Shown here: piece after piece, positions 24,864-34,900 of the stretch
Layout: every line of letters begins with the position of its first letter
How positions within the stretch are numbered: position 1 is the first letter of the stretch
Source: Chiua virens
Taxonomy: Eukaryota; Basidiomycota; Agaricomycetes; Boletales; Boletaceae
Assembly: GCA_019787685.1 (NCBI GenBank)
Contig: JAHNUO010000001.1
Coordinates: 2,542,001-2,606,000 of the forward strand
Length of the DNA stretch: 64,000 nt
Direction: 5' to 3'
Translations under genes and position numbers: made by a program
The notes under the pieces: generated by a model
The model's database searches: none
What the model was told of the DNA's origin: nothing
Seen by the model: the letters and a program-made list of their open reading frames with translations, nothing else

Positions 24864-26385
24864 ATGGCTTGCACCCCAACTCCCACAGCGACCCTCTACG
24901 GCGTGTTCACTTCTTTCGTTCCGTCCACATCCTACTCTCTCAGTGGGGATTCCCAGCCCCAAGTGACCACCATTGTGCAGCAGTCCTGCGTCGCTTCAGG
25001 CACGATCAGTGGTTCATCCGTCGGGTGTGTATCATCTGTGCAGGTCGCCCAGGTAAATACAGTTGGAGGTAAATCTACTTGCCTTCGTGATGTCTCCTCC
25101 TATTCTCCGCACCAGTGTTGTCGCCCTTCTGAGGCAGTGACGTGCTTTGGGACATTCTCTGATCGTGAGCGCTGATCAGATTTGCTAGGTGGTGGCCAGA
25201 CTGCGCAAGTACCCATTGTTGTGACCGTCCCCGTCACAGAATCGCAGCCCACGCAGACCTTGTTTGCTCCATGTACCAGTGGAGACAGTTCATCTTCACC
25301 GCCAGCCCCTTCTACCCAGGCTTCCACGCCCACCCCAGTGACTACGTCCTGTCCTCGTTCAAACTACTCCCTCACCGACTGCAGTGGTAGTGTCATCTTC
25401 GACCACACTTTCAGATGGCTCCGTCGAGGAAACAATCATCACACTCATTTCGACGCAACCCCCAACTGCTGTCTACGTACCTACCACTTCGCTTGCCAGC
25501 CCATCCCTGCAGAACAATGCCACACAAGGGTCAGGAACTAATGTCGGGCCCATTGTCGGAGGCGTGCTTGGTGGGTTCCTTGGACTCATAGCAATCGTGG
25601 GATCCCTATGGTGGCTATGGTAAAACCTTGCTGCCTCGTGTTCCGACTAGTTGCTGACAATTATCTCATAGTCGCAGGCGCCGATCGTGGGATGACATCT
25701 TTGAAAAAGACGAGCTCCAGAATGACTGACCCTTGGGCGACAGACATTCCCACACGTCGAGAACGCAACACTCAGTAGTCTCTCGAGTGTTGAACCAAGG
25801 CCTTACCAATACGGACTTGTTGGGCACGTTATCCCACCCGCCGCGGCAGGCGAAACACTCAGGTCTTCGCATTACGGCTCGGTTAGCGAACACTCAGGTA
25901 CACACAGCCGCAACACGTCGTATTCGGCAACACCTCTGCTACAAGGCACTCGCACAAAATCATCGAGGCCTTCCACAGCCGGATCTATCTTGACTGGTCA
26001 GACCCAACCTGGTTCGAGGGTACTGAGTGGAGCAAGCGATATCGAGACACAGCCGCGCTCATTGTCTGTGATCTCAACTTCGAATATTACGGTACCAGAC
26101 GGCCAATCGACTCCGACATTGCTTAATAATTGGACGCCGAATACAGATGACTTGGGTGGTCTTGAACCACTACATCGCACTGGCAGTCCCGCCCCTGCTG
26201 CCGAACGCCGCATCTTGCAGATTGTGAACGATAGTCCTCCTTCACCGACCGATACTGTGGCAGGCGCACGTCGGACATCTGGAGGACCGTCGTCACCGAG
26301 TGTCATTATGCACACGGACGGAGGACGGGTTCCCGAGGGCACCTTGGTAGGACTGGATGAAAACCCACCCGCTTATTCACGCTAG
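24864..26385 (+). CDS. Single-span Ser/Thr-rich surface protein, frame disturbed
   Basis: The ATG at 24864 gives MACTPTPTATLYGVF and a Ser/Thr/Pro-rich, probably O-glycosylated outer region rich in Val/Gln (TTIVQQSCVASGTISGSS). An intron (about 25068-25189) follows, then the transmembrane helix GPIVGGVLGGFLGLIAIVGSL at about 25548-25613. The next exon, after an intron at about 25622-25671, codes for RRRRSWDDIFEKDE, a cytoplasmic anchor. The tail contains PYQYGLVG and runs as a Ser/Thr/Pro-rich domain to ENPPAYSR at 26385. The layout is that of fungal wall-sensor-like or 'alpha-alpha-trehalose-like' unknowns: outer mucin-like part, GG-rich helix, Arg cluster. Two frame changes (near 25335-25375 and 25725-25790) are not explained by introns, so the exact exon set is uncertain. 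No domain gives a function. Confidence 0.55.
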
Positions 26386-28456
26386 CCATAATCTATCCCC
26401 CATCATAGAAAATGGACATTGACCCACGTCACGACTAGCTACGAACTCAAAAAACATAACATGGACCTTTTTCACTTGGACTATATATTCCACGCGTTGT
26501 TGCCCATGCCCCTTATCCCATGCAACTGTGTAGTTTACGGACAGTACATATAATTTTTCCCTTGGTAGGGTTCATCGATTGTTGGCAGTCTTTTCTTGCG
26601 TTGATCTTGGTACATACACTAATGGGATTACATGCTACGCATCACAACTGACGCTCACACCTGAAGCTTGAAGGCCTAACTGAGGGTCTGGCTGTTCAGT
26701 CCTGCAGATCAGACTCTTAGCTTATTACTGGCAGTAGAGTGAGCATCTGGTGCTTCCTTGTGGGCCTCCGGGATATCATCCTCTATTGAAAGATCGAGGG
26801 GAATATTTCTCCACCATCCAGTATGTAGCACCTATCAGAGCGCGCGCGCAAGTTCGACAATGGCTTGGCATTGAGCTTAGTAGATTCTATGTCGAATCAT
26901 CCAAAGCCTGCGCAAGTACGTAGTCGACCGTGAAAAGAGAGAGCGCTCTGACGCATCAACCGCAAAGGAGAACCTGATTATACGTAGCCAGTGGTTGCTT
27001 AGCGCGTGAATGGGTATAACTTGAACGGCCCACCATCATTGAGACTGGCCGCGGCAGTGTACGGAGATCTAATTTGCAATCTAAACGGCAACAAATCCTA
27101 TTGTTCCCTACCAATCATGATACATGAGTGTGAGGATAGGATTTTTGATAACGCCCTACTGTTCACATGTCGGGGAGCTTTCGAAATCCGTCTGCTTGCC
27201 GATTTTGTGTTCATCCGAGTCATGATCCCCTTTGGCACACAATACGTTGGAGACACTGAAGTCGCAGTGCACCCTGCAATCTAGATAATACAAATCTACG
27301 CATCACATAAGTCATGAGCAAACGGAGTAACCAAGCCCCTTACCCTGTGTGTCGGATAGGCACGAAAGACCCTTGGCCAGGAGTCCAGGACAGGCACACA
27401 TGAGAGGAATCCAGACATCCTTACATACGAGTGTGTATCCTGCGTCTGACACTAACATTCTGTGAACGATCCACACGTGGCAAGAGGTAGACAGTCATAT
27501 AGCCTCCGGGGTTGACCGGGACCATCGAGTCGTTCGTTCTCTAGAGTTTTTTCGGTCTCTCCGACGTCTTCGTAAACCCGGCAAAAGCAGATGTCTTTTC
27601 ACTTCTCCTTTGCCCCAACTTGTCCCGAATGTCCTTGAGAATCTTCCCGAGGATGATGCCCTTGCCTCGCCACGAGTCCTCTGTCGCTTCTATTCCCGTT
27701 CTCATCCTGCGGTTTGTATACTCGGGTGCTGCGTCCGGCCATTGTGTCTGCGCCATACGTAGCAAGGGAATGACGCATCGTTGTGAAACAATGGTTGCCA
27801 ATCGTGAACTTGAATCCAGTTGAATTCCCACCGCAGATGCGCTCAACGGTGGTATCCCGTTCGAAACATCACGTTTTCTTACTCCCAATCAAGCACAACT
27901 GTACAAGAGAGAGATCATATTGTCGATTGTCTCGATGATCATAATCACGACTAGTAGTGAAAACTACCACATAACACAATTAAACGCCATACTGTAGTGA
28001 AGTGGAGAGGAGTGCACAATTGCCGCATCTGGTTCTCATGTCCGCGTCCTCGATCGTGATTCCAAACACAAAGGGGCAGAGCACATCTTCGCCCCATGAT
28101 GAGGTTGTGCAAACTCTATAGTTCGCTTTGGTACAAGGGTGGCTGTCAAGGTGAGTCTGAGCGAACTTCGTCTTCCTTCTTAAATTTGAAAAAATGGCAA
28201 TGTCAAACCAATGCGTTTCGTGCGTTCCAGAACATGCGATGTGTGCATCCGGACGGGACGTGCAGTGAAACGTCACTTGAGTCCCAGCAGTCTGGCGTAG
28301 AGTCTAGACCCACCTCGAGGCGGATATTTAGGGGTGAAGGATGGATTCCATTGCAAGCACTGCTGGCACTAAGTCGTATAAAGTTCGTCGTTCTACAACA
28401 ACTCACCATTCACATCCAGAATTTGTTTCAAACACCTCGCGGAAGGATCGGATTGA
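26386..28456. other. 2.1-kb stretch with only doubtful open frames
   Basis: The best frames are 27006-27284 (plus) and 27541-27888 (minus; basic C-terminus GRRSEKTSAFAGFTKTSERPKKL), neither with a known motif. Both strands are open over parts of 27980-28450, so chance frames are likely. No repeats or RNA genes were seen apart from a short CG run at about 26841-26850. Confidence 0.45.
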
Positions 28457-28695
28457 TGTTTAACAACTCGAAAATGGGATGCAAGAGTTCGCAGCAAGGC
28501 GAGTGGGCGGTACTTTCTCCATGAAGGTCTTCGAGAAGATATCACCGAAGTGGCTGAAAAGCGTTTTTGGCCTCAAAGTGGTAGAGAACCGAGTGCTGAA
28601 CGAATGAGGGAGACTCTGGGTGTCAAGCGCCGTGCTAATCCGGCCGTCGTCGAGAAGTGGAAAGCTACGATTAAGAAAGAGGACTATAACCTGTG
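28457..28695 (+). CDS. Unrecognised C-terminal coding fragment
   Basis: A 79-codon frame reads RKWDARVRSKASGRYF, then HEGLREDITEVAEKRFWPQSG and ends ANPAVVEKWKATIKKEDYNL followed by a TGA at 28693-28695. Composition (charged, evenly spread Trp/Tyr) looks like real protein rather than chance, and the frame is closed upstream by a TGA at about 28454, so it would be the last exon of a spliced gene. I could not fix the upstream exons; nearby plus-strand frames at 28096-28450 are candidates. I do not recognise the family. Confidence 0.4.
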
Positions 28696-28967
28696 AAATA
28701 TTATCGCTGTAGGTGGAGATACTAAGCGCGGCAACGAGGACAATGGAAGGTATTACGTAAGTGTATGGTCTTCTTTTGTGAGCTTGAATTTACAAGGTGG
28801 TTCTTCGAGAACAATAGACCGGGTGGTCAGTGACAACATGCACGAGTATATAAGATTTCGCCCACCAAGATGGTATGTATTCCATTCCATTTCCTTTATT
28901 TTCTTTCTTACGGTGCTGGGTCACCTTGTGTTCTTATCCTCACAGTCCTTGACAATACAATATCCTC

Positions 28968-30045
28968 ATGGCACCCATACGCACCTGTACGTGTTCTTGT
29001 CTACGCGCTCTTCTCCTCACTCATCCCACATGCAGACATTTTCTTTGGTCTCAACGCTGTCCGCGTTCTTAGCATCGTTTCTCTTTTGCTTGTCTTCGCG
29101 AGCAGTATCCTTGTCATGGTTACGGACATCGAGGCCACAAACGCCTATGAGTCGGGCAAGCAGAACAGCAATACCACTACCAGTCAAGCTTTCGTCGACT
29201 GTGACTACATTGAGTACGTCCAGAGCTGTCACGCATTGTCGCATCCTCATGTTTCCCAAGGGATAGCACCGTGCCAAACCAGATTGGTGGCCTTTTCTGG
29301 GCGGTCATAAATCGCCTCTTCATCATCTTCCAAGTCATCACACTCGTTTTGTCTGAACTTGGCTGGCCAGCCGCATTCTTTGATCGCTTCTTCCCCGTGC
29401 TGGGAACCCAATTTGGTCTTGGTGCATTGGGGATCTTCCAGGGACTGTGTGTTAACTGTTATCATTTCTGATGCGATGTACATGCTCATTTTCATATAGA
29501 ATCGGTGCATCAGTCCTTTCTCAACACGTTGACGATTTCACCCTCGTTGCTGCCTTCTTCCTCTTTGTTATTGGTTGTCTCAACATGCTCCTTGGTCTTA
29601 TCTTCCGCGAGTCGGCAAAAGAAAGACGTTCCATCAGGGCATGGCGTGCTGGTCCCCAGGACACCCTTCCCACTCACACATCCCCTACCTCAATCCTAAA
29701 CCGTTCTGATACCGGAACAACTGGGCGGACGTTTAATTCTTCCACGGTGTACGAAGAGAAAAGTCGTGAGCCTACCGAGTTCAGTGCCGCAAGGAGCGCG
29801 AGCCGTGCTGGGTACGGTTTTGGACGCCAGGGCGAGAAGGCAGCGGGAATGAAAGGTTTGCCATGTCCAACAATCACCTCGTGATTTAAATAACCCGTCT
29901 TTCAGGTTTCCTCATCTCCAAGCCCCTTGAAACGTTGCCACGTTATGCTGCACGCCCGACTAGCTCACCCTCGGCTGCCTCTCGCCCACAATCACCAATA
30001 CTCGATACCGAGCGACACTTTCAGTCCAGTGGGACTGCCCTATGA
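28968..30045 (+). CDS. Fungal tetraspan membrane protein (possibly DUF7598 type)
   Basis: A short first exon (MAPIRT, ATG at 28968) is spliced at about 28987-29035 onto YIFFGLNAVRVLSIVSLLLVF. This gives an N-terminal helix followed by ASSILVMVTDIEA, a loop with DCDYIE, an intron, and three more helices. These are GGLFWAVINRLFIIFQVITLVLSEL, FPVLGTQFGLGALGIFQGL and, after an intron near 29450-29498, DDFTLVAAFFLFVIGCLNMLLGLIF. The tail is a Ser/Arg/Pro-rich cytoplasmic domain, ending at a TGA at 30043-30045 after a last intron (29856-29905). The GLNAVR...VFASSILVMV start and DCDYIE loop are typical of an uncharacterised basidiomycete family that I believe is DUF7598 (from memory). Clean frames throughout. 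Function unknown; the layout resembles tetraspan or MARVEL-like proteins. Confidence 0.65.
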
Positions 30046-30339
30046 TTCCGCGTCCAAATCATCGATTGATTACGGACCGCCACGACCAACAAATGACCCG
30101 GTATAGGCACTGTAAACTTGAACAATGTACGAGTACATTGGATGGACGCTTGCGCTCAGACATTCCGATGTGGCACGTATCTAATATTTTGTCTTATTGT
30201 AACGTGTATCTCTCAGCAGGCATGACATGATGTGTAGCTTTAGTCCCAACCACCGATAATATCACCATTCATCTTCATACCGTATGTCTGTCGTCTTACT
30301 AGCAGCAGAACATTCCATCGAATGATTGTTAGGCGGATG

Positions 30340-31430
30340 TTATTCGTCGTCGGACATATCCATATCCACCATGGATTTATCATCGGTAATATCGAGATTG
30401 TCATCGGGTCTAGGGGAATGCGTTGACTGTGTGTTGGAATTATGCACAGGCAATTTTGGTGGACAAGGAAGTGGCGGAGGCGTTGTCGGTGGAGGTGGAG
30501 CGAAATCCGAGTCATTTTCTAGGATCACATGGGTCATAGCACCAAACACTCCAGACAGTCTCCACGGTGGCACCGATCGAATGTGACTTGTGTCCAAGCC
30601 ACCGGAGAGTATGCGGTCCCACAGTGCCCTTCTTTCTGGGGTGAAGGTAACACTCACCCGGGAAGGTGACACTGAAGTCGACCTATCCAGCGGAGCGCCA
30701 TTATAAATAGAGAGTGCTGTAGAAAAGAAATATGTATTTGGATAGGTTGCCCATCTGGTCTGTCCTACTTCGGCGGATATGGTTAACGAACTCGCAACCG
30801 CGACCGAAGGGCCACGCGGATTGAACATTGTTAGGTCAACTTCGTCGTCGTCGTCCGCACCCTCGAAGATGACGAATGAATCGCATTCTGTAGTGACTAC
30901 CTGCTGGTGCTCCTCACCACCCAAAATGCGAGAGTAAACCAGCTGCCTTGGGTCTCGACAACTGACCCATCCGGGAGGATAGCCCCAGTATGCTATGTTA
31001 CGGAGCCACTCGACTGTATTCCCCGGGTCTTCCTCTTGTAATCCCAGTGCGTCTCGTAGGAGAGGGCTGCGAATCACACCCGGTTCAAAAGCTTCGAGCC
31101 ACTCAAGCCGTTGTTGCTTCCATCCTTCAGCCACGTAGACGCGGGTGGTTTCCTGCCCGACGAGGTCAGGATGAAGAAAGTGAAAAAGCTGGCGGGATAG
31201 CGAGACCACCAGCCGATCGACAGGTTCCGGACACGACGCAACTGCATGGTCGGGGGAGCCACAGTTAAAGCATAGCCTGAGGTTGTGTTCTGTGAAAGGG
31301 CGTAATTCATCGCTTTCTTGTCCGAGCGCAACGCCGGGAATGCGGTCGTACAAGCAAGTATGCCAGGCACGGGGATATAAGGCGGGGTGATATGTAGAAG
31401 ATGCCGTGTCAACAAAGAAACCATCAGTGG
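30340..31430 (-). CDS. CCHC zinc-knuckle / PSP-domain RNA-binding protein
   Basis: A zinc knuckle CFNCGSPDHAVASC (Cys-x2-Cys-x4-His-x4-Cys) is followed by a long helical block (VSLSRQLFHFLHPDLV, WKQQRLEWLEAFEPG). Then comes a PSP-like motif, NIAYWGYPPGWVSCRDPRQLVYSRI. CCHC plus PSP is the layout of ZCCHC8/Air-type factors linked to the nuclear exosome and spliceosome, so a nuclear RNA-surveillance or splicing role is inferred. The C-terminal half has a PWRLSGVFGAM motif and an acidic Pro-rich end. One long exon with a stop at 30340. The start is not resolved: the frame stays open upstream into the last exon of the glutaredoxin-like gene on the same strand, but there is no ATG in it before 31584. 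Either a short 5' exon is missed or transcripts of the two genes are joined. Confidence 0.65.
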
Positions 31431-31439
31431 GATCAGTGA

Positions 31440-31834
31440 TTATTCCGTCGATTGATCCGACTCTAGTTTTGCATCCCGTTGTTTCAACGCCTCGAGCAAT
31501 GTGGAGGCATCCCAGCGACCCTTGGCTATCTCCTTCCCGTCGAGATGGAGGGCGGGTATCCAGTAGACGTATTTCTTCTTCCACCTTTCCTGGCCTTTCT
31601 CCTGAATGTTGATGACTTCCAAGTCGAACTCTCGCTGGGCTTCCGGTTAGTAGTAATCACTCGATGAATATGAGCATAATGCGCACCTGTTTCTTCACTT
31701 TGGCTAGTTCTACCTTGGCAATCTGGATGTTCGTGCTCGTCACTAGAGGTAATTGCGAGTTGCATCATACATACCTCGCAAAGAGAGCACTGAGGACCTG
31801 AGAAAAGGGTGAGACGGGCAATTCTGGCTGCCAT
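31440..31834 (-). CDS. Glutaredoxin-like protein (DUF836 type)
   Basis: Three small exons from the ATG at 31834: MAARIARLTLFSGPQCSLCE, IAKVELAKVKKQ and REFDLEVINIQEKGQERWKKKY, continuing WIPALHLDGKEIAKGRWDASTLLEAL and ending ESDQSTE with a TAA at 31440-31442. The fold is a minimal thioredoxin/glutaredoxin. The active-site CSLC (Cys-x2-Cys) follows beta-strand 1, and the WIPALHLDG segment supplies the cis-Pro that faces it. At about 100 residues it is the normal size for the fungal glutaredoxin-like family (yeast Ydr286c type), often mitochondrial and of unclear substrate. Both introns are GT-AG. The next gene on this strand starts or passes within 10 bp of the stop. The plus-strand AAA+ gene starts 142 bp from this ATG. 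Confidence 0.82.
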
Positions 31835-31975
31835 TTTTATTGGGGGCTGACAGTCGTGAATGTGGCTGTGCTCAAGACAAACAATAACTGCAAGGTTGCC
31901 GGGTTGAACGTTGAAGAGTTTCAGTCGATGCTGAACTGCTCGTCCACGCCAGTCTACGCTCAATGATCTGCTGGT

Positions 31976-34900
31976 ATGACAATTCAAGAACCAGCCTGGC
32001 TGAAAAGAAGTAAGCCCCTGTCTCTCCACTTTTTTTCCATCCTAACCTTTACCCAGCCCGGCCTTGTCCGTTTTTCTCTCAAGGTCGATGCCTCTTTGCA
32101 GATTCTTGCAATTTTCTTCACGATGTTAAAGTGAGGAGCGCTGTAACGCAGCCGTCACTCACCACGGTCAAAGTTAGACAGTCTGCTCTCCTTCCCAGAC
32201 CCGTTCTCGATCCACCTTCCGTCGTCGTCGATGCCGCCAGCCCCCGTTCGGACAGTCTAGCCAGTCCGGAGAGCTCGGCAAGCTCTGCTTATGGTTCATC
32301 ACGTTACTCAGGACTCTTATCCGTCCTCTCCGATGTCATTGGTCCGCCCCCGGATTCTTCTACTACTTCCGTCCTAGTATCCCCATTAACATCTACCGCG
32401 CCAAGATTACCTTTGCCATCGGATTCAGTGGTCGCAAGCTTAGCGCCTACCAGTTCCGTTGCTGATACGAACGCGGACCCCGAAGCCACTTTGGTCGATC
32501 AGTTCGCGAGTCAGACGGAAGCTTCCCTTCCCGAAGAGGAAAAACTTAGCGCTGAGCGCGTCGTTTCCGTTCCGAACGACACGGAAGCCACCGATGGAAA
32601 CACTGCATCCTATCCTGTGGATGGTACGCAAGCCCACGCAATAGGGTCAGATGTCGAAGAAAGCGACGACGACGAAGCTACGGATGATCAGCGGGAGCAG
32701 GATTTGACCGCGATGGCATCGAACAGGCATTCTACTCTTTCTTCATTTACTGGCGCGTCACTATTGGCCTCTCCCCGGAATGGCGTCTTCGGAGAGTCCC
32801 CTACACCTAGTCCCATTGGGGATGGTGCTACAAAGCTCTTGTCTCCCGTTGAACTTTCGGCCAAGCTCCGACCATTCCCTATTCCTTCGTTGACTTCTAA
32901 GCTCAAAAGAGGAGGTTCAATCGACTCAGGATATGCTGATGGGGATAGTTGGCCCAGCCCTCTTCCATTTCCGCGTTCTCCTCCAAGAAGCTTTCGATCT
33001 TCAGTGATATCCCTATCACATTCGCGGCGAGCATCACACTCCTCTTTGGCACTCAAAGATAGAAGGGTGTCATACGACGTCCATGCGGTACGCCCATCGC
33101 CTTACGATCCCATTGACGTCATCAAGGAAGTTGATTCCGGTGGCACCTCGGAACATGGTTCGGAGGTCAATGTGGATTCTCCCTATACTATTTTCGGTGC
33201 CTATCACGCTTCGCCTTCCGAACAACAGGATGAAAATAAGGCTCGTGACTCTTTGCAAGTAAATGTCACTGTCGAAACGGACAAGAAAGTCAAGGAAGAC
33301 GACGATCAACTCCCCGCAATCAGGCGAAGCCCCCATCGGTCTTCCAATGACCATCTTCACCCAACGGAGGAACACGATCTGGATCTATGCAACCGGGCTT
33401 CATTCGTTTCCGATGACAATCTGTCCTTTCGGACCGCGCTTTCGGCCCAGCCTTCTTACGACAACTTGAGTGATATCTCCAAAGTATCACCCGTCAAGCA
33501 GGACTCCCTCCTTTCTTTCGTTTCGGGCCGTTCAACTCCAAACACATCAATACTCTCGCATTACAGTGACGCAAACGAACCGCTAGAACAACCCGTTGTC
33601 TGTACCCGCGTACGCGAATCTTACCTCGTCACAACGACAGATCTGGCCAGCCACAATGATAGCACTGGGGTCTCTGAGACGAGAGCCTCAGAGGAGCGTT
33701 CCTTCCCGAAGGAAGTTACCCCGGACTCCGACACACCATTTGCTTCTGTTTACCCTGACAACCTTCAGAGACTCCCTGCGGTAAAGGTTGTTTTTCCACG
33801 GAGACCCCTGTCTGGTGCCTCGCGTGTCCGTCGTTCCCTGACGGCGAATTCACCATCGGATGACTCTCGCAACCTGCCTTCAGCCACAAGCAGTCTCAGC
33901 TGTATCCCTTTGGATATCGACGGTGTCTGTGTTCCGGAAGATGTCAATGATACCCAGGAATTCAGTCTAGGAATTGTTTCTGCTCTGCGGGAATGTTCGC
34001 CGAGTATTTTGCCGTATACTCGAGACACTCCTAATTCGAGCCCATCAACTAGTGTGTCTTCGTGTGAGGACACTCGTAGTTGTGCTCTTGCAGATCAGGA
34101 ATGCGATGCAGAGAATGTCGTTTCACCGCAGCAACCGTCGCTCGAGGTTTTGTGCCCCGACGAACCTTCCTCGAAACTGAGCCCGTCAGCGGAGAGTTCT
34201 TCCGTGAACGATGACTTTGACTCTGCGGCTCAGGGTAGGGGATAGGAAACATGGCAGACATTCACAGAAAGCTATTGGCTCCCAGGAAGACTTGTCTGGT
34301 ACCTTTCATTTCGATGAGCATGGTCCGGAGTTCGCTCTTTCAGGCGCCAGCGAGGTGCAGAAATTTACCCCACAGGAAGCCTTTCCCAATCACCCATGTT
34401 CAGACTCCAATGACGACATATCCGGGGGTCCACTGCCACTTCTCGCCTCGTCACACAGCCGCCTTCAGAGTCCGGAAATTGGAGTGAGTCTAGGATCCGA
34501 CGAAATTACTGGTTCTTTCGACTCGGAGAGCAACAGTCTCAAACAGCGGTTGTCGTTTCCCCCTCGTTTACCCGTTGAGTTTGTCCAACGCCCGGCCCTT
34601 CCTGGTGACGTAAGTGCCTCTATCCTGTGCGAAGGAACTATCGGGAATCTCACAAATGACATGCAGAACGCTTGCAGAATGTCGCAACATGAAGTACATC
34701 ACTCGGGTTTCGACCTAACAGAGAAAGCGCGACCAAGCCAGCTCCCCATAGTCGAGTCTCCGAATTCCGACACTGACTCCACTTTGCGAAGGCATCGGGC
34801 TACGTCCGATCTCACTATGAAAGGAAAATCACCCCTTTTGGCTGTTCCTGAGGACATTTCACATATATCGAAGTCGCCACCACCACACACCCAAGAGGTT

